This document shows positions 20,117 to 28,327 of a DNA stretch of 37,090 nt, piece by piece (position 1 is the first letter of the stretch; every line of letters starts with the position of its first letter). The position numbers were made by a program, and so were the translations under genes. This DNA comes from Candidatus Rokubacteria bacterium CSP1-6 (lineage in GTDB: Bacteria; Methylomirabilota; Methylomirabilia; Rokubacteriales; CSP1-6): positions 7,892 through 44,981 of the forward strand of contig LDXP01000011.1 in NCBI GenBank assembly GCA_001443385.1. The letters are read 5' to 3'. The notes under the pieces were generated by a model. The model made no database searches, was not told the origin of the DNA, and saw nothing but the letters and a program-made list of their open reading frames with translations.

Positions 20117-20935
20117 ATGCGGGGGAACATTCAGGTCACGGCGACCCTCAATCCCCATGCGGGCGCCTCTGGTATCATCGAAACGCCGATGGTGGAGATC
20201 GACCACCTGTCGCTCTGGTACGGGGAGAAGCGTGCCCTGAAGGACGTCTCGATGTCCATCCCGAAGCACCGGATCACCGCCTATATCGGGCCGTCGGGCT
20301 GCGGCAAGACCACGCTGTTGCGCTGCCTGAATCGGATGAACGATCTGATCGATGGCGTGAGGATCGTCGGAACCATCCGGATCGGGGGGACCGATATCTA
20401 CGACCCGGCGCTGGACGTCACCGAGCTGCGAAAGCGCGTCGGCATGGTGTTCCAAAAGTCGAACCCCTTTCCGAAGTCCATCTTCGAGAACGTTGCCTAC
20501 GGCCCACGGATTCTCGGCGTGACCGGCCGGAACGACCTGGACGCGATCGTCGAACGGAGCCTGCGGGCGGCCGCGTTATGGGACGAGGTGCAGGACCGCC
20601 TCGACGACAGCGCCCTGGGTCTGTCGGGCGGCCAGCAGCAGCGGCTCTGCATCGCCCGCGCGATCGCGGTGGAGCCCGACGTGCTCCTGATGGACGAGCC
20701 GTGCTCGGCGCTGGATCCCATCGCCACGGCCAAGATCGAGGAGCTGATGCTCGAGCTCAAGAACAGCTACACGATCGTGATCGTGACCCACAACATGCAG
20801 CAGGCAGCGCGCGTGTCCGACTACACGGGGTTCATGCTGCTCGGCGAGCTGGTGGAATTCGGGGTCACGAAGGAGCTGTTCACGAATCCCAGGGACAAAC
20901 GGACCGAGGATTACATCACCGGGCGGTTCGGCTAG
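20117..20935 (+). CDS. pstB: phosphate ABC transporter ATP-binding protein
   Basis: [86 protein letters not shown]. Confidence 0.97.
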   Translation: MRGNIQVTATLNPHAGASGIIETPMVEIDHLSLWYGEKRALKDVSMSIPKHRITAYIGPSGCGKTTLLRCLNRMNDLIDGVRIVGTIRIGGTDIYDPALDVTELRKRVGMVFQKSNPFPKSIFENVAYGPRILGVTGRNDLDAIVERSLRAAALWDEVQDRLDDSALGLSGGQQQRLCIARAIAVEPDVLLMDEPCSALDPIATAKIEELMLELKNSYTIVIVTHNMQQAARVSDYTGFMLLGELVEFGVTKELFTNPRDKRTEDYITGRFG

Positions 20936-20949
20936 GACCGGGGGCCGAC

Positions 20950-21606
20950 ATGCAGCGCCATTTTCACGAAGAGCTGGCGACATTGAAGCAGACACTCCTC
21001 ACGATGGGAGGGCTGGTGGAGGACCAGATCCACCGCGTGATGCGTGCGCTGATCGAGCGCGACGACGCCCTCGCCCGGGAGGTTATCGACCGCGACCGGC
21101 GGGTGAACATGCTCGACGTCGAGGTGGACGAAAAGTGTGTGGAGCTCCTGGCGCTCCATCAGCCGGCCGCGGGCGACCTGCGCTTCATCACGACGGCCAT
21201 GAAGATCGTGACCGATCTGGAACGGATCGGAGATCAGGCGGTGAACATCGCCCAGCGCGCCATCGAGCTGAACCGCGAGCCCCAGCTGAAGCCCTACATC
21301 GACTTGCCGCGGATGGCGGAGAAGGCGGCGCGGATGGTCAAGGAGAGCCTGGATGCGTTCGTCAACCGGGATACCGCACTGGCGCGCCAAGTGTGCGCCG
21401 AGGACGCGGCCGTGGATGCGCTGAAGGAGCAGGTCTTCCGGGAACTCCTGACCTTCATGATGGAGGATGCGCGAACCATTCCGCGCGCCATCCGCCTCAT
21501 TCTCATCTCGCGCTTTCTCGAGCGGGTGGCCGACCACGCGACCAACATCGCCGAGATGGTGGTCTACTTGGTCGAGGGGAAGATGGTGAGGCACACGCTG
21601 GCGTAA
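20950..21606 (+). CDS. phoU: phosphate transport regulator PhoU
   Basis: MQRHFHEELATLKQTLLTMGGLVEDQI, AAGDLRFITTAMKIVTDLERIGDQAVNIAQRA. Confidence 0.96.
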   Translation: MQRHFHEELATLKQTLLTMGGLVEDQIHRVMRALIERDDALAREVIDRDRRVNMLDVEVDEKCVELLALHQPAAGDLRFITTAMKIVTDLERIGDQAVNIAQRAIELNREPQLKPYIDLPRMAEKAARMVKESLDAFVNRDTALARQVCAEDAAVDALKEQVFRELLTFMMEDARTIPRAIRLILISRFLERVADHATNIAEMVVYLVEGKMVRHTLA

Positions 21607-22615
21607 TGTATACTGTCTTCGTGGCGAACGAACGGAAGTACCAGCTCCAGTCGGAAGAGGGAAACCGGCAACTCGACGCGCTCCTGGAAGGCCTCCAGGT
21701 TCCCCGCGAGACCTGGCCGTACTACTCGCAGATGCTGACCACCGTCCTCAAAATGTTCGAGGACGGCGCGGAGGTCGGCGACCTCAAGATCGCGAACTCC
21801 GCCCTGAAGGAGCTCCGCTACTCCTTCAAGGTGTTCGCCCCGTACCGGGAGGTGCCCAAGGTCACCGTCTTCGGCTCGGCCCGGACGCCGGCGGATCATC
21901 CCTTCTCGGCCCTGGCGCGCGACCTGGGGCGCCGGATGGTGGAAGCGGGCTGGATGGTCGTCACGGGGGCGGGAAGCGGCGTCATGGGCGGGGCCCAGGC
22001 GGGAGCCGGCCGGGAGAAGAGCTTCGGGCTCAACATCCGGCTGCCCTTCGAGCAGGAAGCCAACCCCTGGATCGCCGACGATCCCAAGCTCATCAGCTTC
22101 AAGTACTTCTTCACGCGCAAGCTCTTCCTGCTCAAGGAGTCGGCCGCCGTCTGCTACCTGCCGGGCGGCTTCGGCACCTGCGACGAGGCGTTCGAGGTGC
22201 TCACGCTGATCCAGACGGGGAAGACCCGCCTCATCCCGGTGATCCTCCTCGACGTCCCCGGGGGCACCTACTGGAAGACGTGGGAGACCTTCGTGCGGGG
22301 GCAGATGGTAGGACAGGGTCTGATCTCAGGCGAAGATGTTCACCTCTACCGGCTGGCGAACGGCGTGGAGGAGGCCGGGCGCGAGATCCTCGGCTTCTAC
22401 CGCGTCTTCCACTCCCAGCGCGTGGTCGGCGAGCACCTGGTGCTCCGGCTCCGCTGGCTGCTGTCGGAGCAGGCCCTCGCCGAACTCCAGCGGGTCCGGG
22501 GCCGCTGCCCCCCGAGGGAGACGAATATCCCGATCTCCCCCGGCTCGTCCTGCCGTTCAACCGGACGAACTACGGCCGGCTGCGGCAGCTCATCGACTTC
22601 GTCAACCGGATCTAG
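21606..22615 (+). CDS. LOG-family (TIGR00730-type/PpnN-like) nucleosidase, apparent -1 frame change near 22498
   Basis: [15 protein letters not shown] and [21 protein letters not shown] motifs; C-terminus [35 protein letters not shown] lies in the neighbouring frame ending at 22615. Confidence 0.75.
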
Positions 22616-23448
22616 GCGGGCTTGACGGCGCGGACGAAGGCACTCATCAGTTTGCCGTCCGTCCCGGCGATGAGGTCCTCCAGGCTCTCGCCCTCCAGCG
22701 TTCCCGACTCGAGCAGGTCCTTGTACTGGACCAGCAGCTCCTTCGCATCCTCGAGCCGGTAGATCCGGGTCGGCTCGACGTCGATCTGGGAAAACCCGAC
22801 ACGGCCGAGCTTCTCGCGGTACTCCTCCTCCGTGAGGGCCCCGGCAACGCAGCCGGCCCAGGCCTCCAGGCTCCGGCGGATCGGGGCCGGCAGCTCACCG
22901 CGCACCACGATGTCGGAGACGGCGAAGCGGCCGCCGGGCTTGAGGACGCGGAACGCCTCGGCCAGCACGCGATCCTTGTTTCCCGAAAGGTTGATGACGC
23001 AGTTCGAGATGATGACGTCCACCGAGCGGTCGGGCAGGGGGATGCTCTCGATCTCGCCCTTCAGGAACTCCGCGTTCGTCACGCCGGCCTTCTGCTGGTT
23101 CTCCCGCGCCAGGGCCAGCATCTCGTCCGTCATGTCGAGGCCGTAGGCCTTGCCGGTGGGGCCGACGCGCTTCGCCGAGAGCAGCACGTCGATGCCGCCG
23201 CCCGAGCCCAGGTCCAGCACTACCTCGCCGGGCTTGAGCTGGGCCAGGGCCGTGGGGTTCCCGCAGCCGAGCGAGGCCGCGACGGCTTCCGCCGGTAGGC
23301 CGCGGAGCTCGTCCTTCACGTAGAGGTCCTTCGTGACGACGCTCCCACACGAAGTGGGGCCGCAGCAGCTGGTGTCCGCCTCCTTCGCCTTCAGGGCCGC
23401 CTTGCCATACTTGTCCTGGATCGTGGCCTTCAGCTCTTTGGTGTCCAT
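22612..23448 (-). CDS. arsM: arsenite S-adenosylmethionine methyltransferase
   Basis: [74 protein letters not shown]. Confidence 0.92.
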   Translation of the reverse strand: MDTKELKATIQDKYGKAALKAKEADTSCCGPTSCGSVVTKDLYVKDELRGLPAEAVAASLGCGNPTALAQLKPGEVVLDLGSGGGIDVLLSAKRVGPTGKAYGLDMTDEMLALARENQQKAGVTNAEFLKGEIESIPLPDRSVDVIISNCVINLSGNKDRVLAEAFRVLKPGGRFAVSDIVVRGELPAPIRRSLEAWAGCVAGALTEEEYREKLGRVGFSQIDVEPTRIYRLEDAKELLVQYKDLLESGTLEGESLEDLIAGTDGKLMSAFVRAVKPA

Positions 23449-23461
23449 GTCGCGCCTCCCA

Positions 23462-23764
23462 TCAAGAATGATTGATCAGTCCAGAGAGCGTGCCTTCGAG
23501 CGCCGAGAGGCCCGCCGGGTTCAGCCGGTAGTACACCCAGCGCCCCTGGCGGCGGTCGATGAGGAGCCCCGCGTCCTTCATGGTCTTCAGGTGGAACGAG
23601 AGCGCGGACTGCGACATTCCGAGCCAGTCCTGGAGCTCGCACACGCAGCGCTCGCCGTCGCGCAGGAGGTCCAGGATCCGCAGGCGGGTCTCGTCCGCGA
23701 GGGCGTGGAAGCTCCGGGCGGCCGCCGCCCGGGCGTGGGGTTGAGCGATCTTCAGCAGCGCCAT
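23462..23764 (-). CDS. arsR: ArsR-family metalloregulator
   Basis: [47 protein letters not shown]. Confidence 0.92.
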   Translation of the reverse strand: MALLKIAQPHARAAAARSFHALADETRLRILDLLRDGERCVCELQDWLGMSQSALSFHLKTMKDAGLLIDRRQGRWVYYRLNPAGLSALEGTLSGLINHS

Positions 23765-23770
23765 GAGAGG

Positions 23771-23801
23771 ATCATATATCAACAAAACTTGATCTGTCAA
23801 G
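23771..23801 (-). promoter_or_regulatory. arsR promoter/operator: TTGACA-N18-TATGAT-N6-ATG, overlapping inverted repeats
   Basis: Minus strand TTGACA (23800-23795), TATGAT (23776-23771), ATG (23764-23762); IRs ATCAA-N6-TTGAT (23778-23793) and CTTGA-TCTG-TCAAG (23788-23801). Confidence 0.65.
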
Positions 23802-23817
23802 CCCTTGGTCGGCGCCC

Positions 23818-24000
23818 CTATTCGGGCTCCTCCCGCTCCTCGGTGGCCTGGCAGTCGGCGCAGACCCAGAGGCGGAAGACCCGGCGCTGAAGGTCGCGGC
23901 GGAGCGTCCAGCGGATCAGGGCTCGCCGCCCGCAGCGGGGACAGCGTTCGGGGGTTTCCCCTTGTGGGACATGCGATGGTAGCCAGGGAGCCTTCCACAT
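23818..24000 (-). CDS. small zinc-ribbon-like protein (60 aa)
   Basis: ERCPRCGRRALIRWTLRRDLQRRVFRLWVCADCQATEEREEPE: two CxxC knuckles; start uncertain, no SD. Confidence 0.4.
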   Translation of the reverse strand: MWKAPWLPSHVPQGETPERCPRCGRRALIRWTLRRDLQRRVFRLWVCADCQATEEREEPE

Positions 24001-24060
24001 AGCAATTCGCAGCGTTTGGCCCGTCCAGGGGATTAGAATATACCAGGGAGAACGAGGCGG

Positions 24061-25785
24061 ATGAAGCGGCTCAGGATCGGCCTGGCCCAGGTGAACCCCA
24101 CCGTGGGCGACCTCGAGGGGAACGTTCGCCTGATCCTCGACTGGATGGAGCGGGCACGGACCCTCGGCTGCGACGTGGTGGCCTTCCCGGAGCTCGCGCT
24201 CACCGGCTATCCCCCCGAGGATCTTCTCTTCAAGCCCGCCTTCATCGAAGCCAACCTCAGAGCCCTCGAAGAGGTGGCCAGAGGATCCCGCGGCCTGACC
24301 GCCATCGTGGGTTTCGTGGACAAGCGCGACGACATCTTCAACGCGGCGGCGGTCCTCCACGACGGCCACCGCGCCGGCGTGTACCACAAGCAGTACCTGC
24401 CAAACTACGGCGTCTTCGACGAGAACCGCTACTTCCAGGCCGGCACCGACGCGCCCGTCTTCGCCCTCGGCGAGACGTTGATCGCCGCCAACATCTGCGA
24501 GGATATCTGGTACCCCACCGGTCCCACCACGGCCCAGGCACTGGCGGGCGCCGAGCTCGTCATCACGATCAACGGCTCTCCCTACCACGTCGGCAAGGGC
24601 CACTTCAGGGAGAAGATGCTCGCCACCCGCGCAGCCGACGATCTGGTCTGCCTGGCCTTCGTCAACATGATAGGGGGCCAGGACGAGCTGGTCTTCGATG
24701 GCCAATCCTTCGTCTTCAACGAGAAGGGCGAGTGCATCGCCCGCGGGAAGACGTTCGAAGAGGATCTGATCGTCGCCGATCTCGATCTCGATGCCGTCTT
24801 TCGCGCCCGGCTCCACGACTCCCGCCGCCGGAAGGAGAAGCTGCGGGCCCCGGAGCGTGTGCCCCGGATCGAGCTTCATCCCCTTGCCGCGACCCCCAAG
24901 CCTCCGCTGCCGGCGCGGGAGGTCGAGCGCATCGAGCCCGTCGAGGAGATCTACAAGGCGCTCGTCGTCGGCACCCGCGACTATGTAAGGAAGAATGGTT
25001 TTCGAAGGATTGTCGTAGGGCTCTCAGGCGGCATCGACTCCTCCCTCGTGGCCGCCCTCGCCTGCGAGGCCCTGGGGGCGGAGAACGTGGCGGGCGTGAC
25101 CATGCCGTCGCCCTATTCGTCCACGGGGACCCGGGGCGATGCCAAGCGCCTGGGGAAAAATCTCGGGATCGAGTTCCTCACCCTCCCCATCACCGCGGTG
25201 TTCAAGGCGTTCAAGGGCGCCCTGGCCCGCCCGTTCAAGGGACTCAAAGAGGACGTCACCGAGGAGAACATCCAGGCGCGGATCCGCGGCACGCTCCTCA
25301 TGGCGCTCTCCAATAAATTCGGCTGGCTCGTCCTCACCACGGGGAACAAGAGCGAGATCGGCGTCGGCTACTGCACGCTCTACGGCGACATGGCCGGCGG
25401 CTTCGCCGTCATCAAGGACGTGCCCAAGACCATGGTGTACAAGCTGGCCCGCCACGTGAACGAGCGCGCCGGGCGGGTTGTGATCCCCGAGAGCGTCTTC
25501 GAGCGGCCGCCGTCGGCGGAGCTGCGCCCGGACCAGACCGACCAGGACACGCTCCCGCCCTATCCGGTGCTCGACGCGATCCTGGAGGCCTACGTCGAGG
25601 GGGACAAGAGTTTGAAGGAGATCACCGCCCTCGGCTTCGACACCGCCACCGTGCGCAAGGTCGTCGGCATGGTGGACAAGAACGAGTACAAGCGCCGCCA
25701 GGGCCCCATCGGCATCAAGATCACCCCGCGCGCCTTCGGCAGGGACTGGCGCCTGCCCATCGTCAACCGCTTCCGCGAGCCGTGA
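24061..25785 (+). CDS. nadE: glutamine-dependent NAD+ synthetase
   Basis: Nitrilase-like N-terminus (VVAFPELALTGYPPEDLL, AANICEDIWYPTGP) plus IVVGLSGGIDSSLVAALA and LTTGNKSEIGVGYCTLYGDMAGGFAVIKDVPKT. Confidence 0.97.
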   Translation: MKRLRIGLAQVNPTVGDLEGNVRLILDWMERARTLGCDVVAFPELALTGYPPEDLLFKPAFIEANLRALEEVARGSRGLTAIVGFVDKRDDIFNAAAVLHDGHRAGVYHKQYLPNYGVFDENRYFQAGTDAPVFALGETLIAANICEDIWYPTGPTTAQALAGAELVITINGSPYHVGKGHFREKMLATRAADDLVCLAFVNMIGGQDELVFDGQSFVFNEKGECIARGKTFEEDLIVADLDLDAVFRARLHDSRRRKEKLRAPERVPRIELHPLAATPKPPLPAREVERIEPVEEIYKALVVGTRDYVRKNGFRRIVVGLSGGIDSSLVAALACEALGAENVAGVTMPSPYSSTGTRGDAKRLGKNLGIEFLTLPITAVFKAFKGALARPFKGLKEDVTEENIQARIRGTLLMALSNKFGWLVLTTGNKSEIGVGYCTLYGDMAGGFAVIKDVPKTMVYKLARHVNERAGRVVIPESVFERPPSAELRPDQTDQDTLPPYPVLDAILEAYVEGDKSLKEITALGFDTATVRKVVGMVDKNEYKRRQGPIGIKITPRAFGRDWRLPIVNRFREP

Positions 25786-25804
25786 CAGCCCGTCGGCGTG
25801 GGGC

Positions 25805-25839
25805 TTGACGCTATGGCGTCATAGCGTTATGATGTCACC
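25805..25839 (+). promoter_or_regulatory. TA promoter/operator: TTGACG-N17-TATGAT-N6-ATG with palindrome GCTATG-GCGT-CATAGC
   Basis: TTGACG 25805-25810, TATGAT 25828-25833, ATG 25840; palindrome 25810-25825; direct repeats TATGGCGTCA/TATGATGTCA 16 bp apart. Confidence 0.65.
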
Positions 25840-26070
25840 ATGAGCCTACCGAAGCGAGCGACCGTCTATTTCGACCCCGAGATCCATCGGGCCCTCCGCC
25901 TCAAGGCTGTGGCGACGGAGCGCTCTATCTCGAGGATGGTGAACGACGCCGTCAAGCAACTCCTCGCCGAAGACGCAGAGGATCTGGCAGCATTTGAGGA
26001 ACGCGCCCATGAGCGGGACCTCGACTTCGAGGATGTAGTCAAGGCGCTCAAACGGCGTGGCAAGATATAG
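25840..26070 (+). CDS. RHH/CopG-like antitoxin
   Basis: MSLPKRATVYFDPEIHRALRLKAVATERSISRMVNDAVKQLL; overlaps the following RelE-like ORF by 14 nt. Confidence 0.82.
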   Translation: MSLPKRATVYFDPEIHRALRLKAVATERSISRMVNDAVKQLLAEDAEDLAAFEERAHERDLDFEDVVKALKRRGKI

Positions 26071-26320
26071 GATCCTCATAAAGACATCCGCGGCCAAGGA
26101 AATCGAGGCCGTTGATCAGAAGAAAGATCGCCAGCGCATCGTCACCCGGATCCAGTCCCTGGCAGAGAACCCCCGCCCTCCCGGCTGCGAGAAGCTATCA
26201 GGTCAGGGGGATAAGTACCGCGTCAGGGAGGGCCATTACCGCGTTGTCTATTCCATCGAGGACAAGGACCGGCTGGTGTACGTCGTGAAGGTCGGGCACC
26301 GGAAAGACGTGTACCGGTAA
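26057..26320 (+). CDS. RelE/ParE-family toxin
   Basis: YRILIKTSAAKEIEAVDQKKDRQRIVTRIQSLAENPRPPGCEKLSGQGDKYRVREGHYRVVYSIEDKDRLVYVVKVGHRKDVYR. Confidence 0.88.
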   Translation: MARYRILIKTSAAKEIEAVDQKKDRQRIVTRIQSLAENPRPPGCEKLSGQGDKYRVREGHYRVVYSIEDKDRLVYVVKVGHRKDVYR

Positions 26321-26341
26321 GGCAGCCAGAACTGCGCGTCA

Positions 26342-26457
26342 TTAACCGCTTCTGCGGGCACGAAGCCACCAGGGGATGATGTTGCGGTTCCAGGCATTGA
26401 CGATGACGTCCGCCCGCTGATCGAGCAGATCGCCTTCGACGATCCTGACTTTCAGCG
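26342..26457 (-). pseudogene. truncated macro-domain (ADP-ribose-binding) protein remnant
   Basis: KVRIVEGDLLDQRADVIVNAWNRNIIPWWL then RARRSG*; N-terminal macro signature only, then stop. Immediately after the MsbA-like stop. Confidence 0.55.
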
Positions 26458-28203
26458 GGAGCCGGCCTGGCGGGGATCGATCTGGATGCCGTAGAGGCGC
26501 TGGTAGATACCGTCCTTGGCCAGGAGTTCCTCGTGTCGGCCCACCTCGGCGATCTGGCCCTCGTGGATGACGTAGATCCTGTCGGCGTTTCTCACGGTCG
26601 ATAGCCTGTGCGCGATGACCAGCACGGTCCGGCCCTTCATGAGGTCGGTCAAGGCTTGCTGGACGATGAACTCGCTTTCGGCGTCCAGATCGGACGTCGC
26701 CTCGTCCAGGATCAGGATGGGCGGGTCCTTCAAAAACGCCCGCGCGATGGCGAGGCGCTGGCGCTGGCCGCCTGAGAGCTTCACGCCACGCTCGCCCACG
26801 CGCGACTGGTACCCCTCGGGGGCGGCCAGGATGAAGTCGTGGGCATGGGCCAGCTTCGCCGCCCGCTCCACCTCCTCGGCCGTCGCCCCCGGTCGGCCGT
26901 AGGCGATGTTGTAGAAGATCGAGTCGCTGAAGAGGAACGTCTCCTGGGTAACGACGCCGATCTGCTCGCGGAGCGAGGCGACCGTCAGGTCGCGGAGGTC
27001 GTGGCCGTCCATCAGGATCCTGCCGCGGGTCACGTCGTGGAAGCGGGGGACGAGGTCCATCAGGGTGGACTTGCCGGCGCCGCTCAGGCCGACGAAGGCC
27101 ACCACCTCGCCGCGCCGCACCGTGAGGGAGATGTCCTTGAGGACGTCCTCTTCGGCGTCCGGGTAGCGGAAGGAGACGCGGTCGAAGTCGAGCCGGTCGC
27201 GGAAGGCCGGCAGGCGGACGGCCCCCGGGCGGTCCACAATCGCGGGGGGCGTGTCGAGGACGTCGAACACGCGCTCCACCGAGGCCGTGGACTGCTGGAC
27301 GGTGTTGGCGATGCGTGAGAGCTTCCGGACGGGGCCGTAGAGCATGATGACGGCGGCGGTGAAGGAGAAGAAGGTGCCCGGCGTCATGTGCCCCTCGATC
27401 ACCTGATAGCCGCCGTACCAGAGCGCCCCCATGATCCCGAGGGCGCCGAAGACTTCCATGAGGGGCTCCGTGATCTCGTCGGTCCGGTGGTCCTTCAGCG
27501 AGAGGCCCAGCAGGCGCTCGTTGACCCGGTCGAAGCGCTCCTGCTCGTGGGCCTCGCGGCCGAAGGCCTTCACGATCTTGGTCCCGGCGAAGACCTCCTG
27601 GAGGACGACGTTGAGCTCGGCGATTTTCTCCTGAGCGCGCTTGTTGATCTTGTAGAGCTTCCTCCCGATGACGCGGACCGTGACCCCCACGAAGGGGAAC
27701 ACGACGACGGCGATCAGGGCGAGGACCCACTCGCGGAGGATCATGACTCCGAGGAGCGCGACGATCGTGAAGACCTGGCGGATCGCCATGACCATCACCG
27801 TGGAGGAGAGCCGCGCCAGGCGGTTGACGTCGTTGGTGATGCGCGACATGAGCTCCGCCGAGTGGAGGTCCGTGAAGAAGGAGAGCGGCATGCCCTGGAT
27901 GTGGGCGTAGAGGTTTCGCCGGATCGTCGCGATCACGCGCTCGCCCACCGCGGCCATCAGGTACGACTGGCCGTATCGGCTGACCGCCTTGAGGAGATAG
28001 GCCGCGAGCAGCGCCAGCGGGATCAGCGTGAGCATACGAAGGTCGCGGTTGAGGAAGATGTCGTCCATGGCGGGCTTGACGAGCCAGGCGATGGCGCCGT
28101 CCATCGCCGCCACCACCAGCGCCAGCCCGGTCCCGACGAGGAGCCAGCGCCAGTAGGGGCGGAGGTAGGCCATGAGGCGGAGGTACAGGGGCCAGATGTT
28201 CAT
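26452..28203 (-). CDS. MsbA-like ABC exporter (lipid A/lipid flippase type)
   Basis: ABC membrane region then VAFVGLSGAGKSTLMDLVPRFHD, LSGGQRQRLAIARAFLKDPPILILDEATSDLDAESE. Confidence 0.9.
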   Translation of the reverse strand: MNIWPLYLRLMAYLRPYWRWLLVGTGLALVVAAMDGAIAWLVKPAMDDIFLNRDLRMLTLIPLALLAAYLLKAVSRYGQSYLMAAVGERVIATIRRNLYAHIQGMPLSFFTDLHSAELMSRITNDVNRLARLSSTVMVMAIRQVFTIVALLGVMILREWVLALIAVVVFPFVGVTVRVIGRKLYKINKRAQEKIAELNVVLQEVFAGTKIVKAFGREAHEQERFDRVNERLLGLSLKDHRTDEITEPLMEVFGALGIMGALWYGGYQVIEGHMTPGTFFSFTAAVIMLYGPVRKLSRIANTVQQSTASVERVFDVLDTPPAIVDRPGAVRLPAFRDRLDFDRVSFRYPDAEEDVLKDISLTVRRGEVVAFVGLSGAGKSTLMDLVPRFHDVTRGRILMDGHDLRDLTVASLREQIGVVTQETFLFSDSIFYNIAYGRPGATAEEVERAAKLAHAHDFILAAPEGYQSRVGERGVKLSGGQRQRLAIARAFLKDPPILILDEATSDLDAESEFIVQQALTDLMKGRTVLVIAHRLSTVRNADRIYVIHEGQIAEVGRHEELLAKDGIYQRLYGIQIDPRQAGSR

Positions 28204-28204
28204 A

Positions 28205-28245
28205 CCTCGGAGGGGGGCTCCGCCCCCCTTCCGATACCTCCCCCC
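28205..28245 (-). repeat. hairpin repeat, copy 2 (minus strand GGGGGGAGGTATCGGAAGGGGGGCGGAGCCCCCCTCCGAGG)
   Basis: Same sequence and orientation relative to the downstream gene as 6364-6403. Confidence 0.8.
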
Positions 28246-28255
28246 AAACTCGATT

Positions 28256-28274
28256 GCGCGGGCAAGGCCCGCGC
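28256..28274. other. short hairpin GCGCGGGC-AAG-GCCCGCGC
   Basis: Perfect 8-bp stem between the glycosyltransferase and ABC exporter genes; no U-tract. Confidence 0.6.
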
Positions 28275-28327
28275 TCGAACGGGCGCGGAGAAGTGCATCG
28301 GCCGTGCGACCCTTGACACAGGGTGTT

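Noticed and set aside
17267-20455. 1062-aa antisense ORF opposite pstC/pstA/pstB
   Set aside because: Low-complexity, Arg/His/Asp/Gln-rich translation typical of antisense frames in high-GC genes; sense frames encode clear Pst proteins.
18847-20949. 5' part of the 919-aa ORF ending in PhoU
   Set aside because: Out-of-frame read of pstA/pstB; PhoU starts at ATG 20950.
28205-28274. Intrinsic terminators downstream of the glycosyltransferase
   Set aside because: Strong stems but no U-tract; one matches a dispersed repeat, so not called as terminators.
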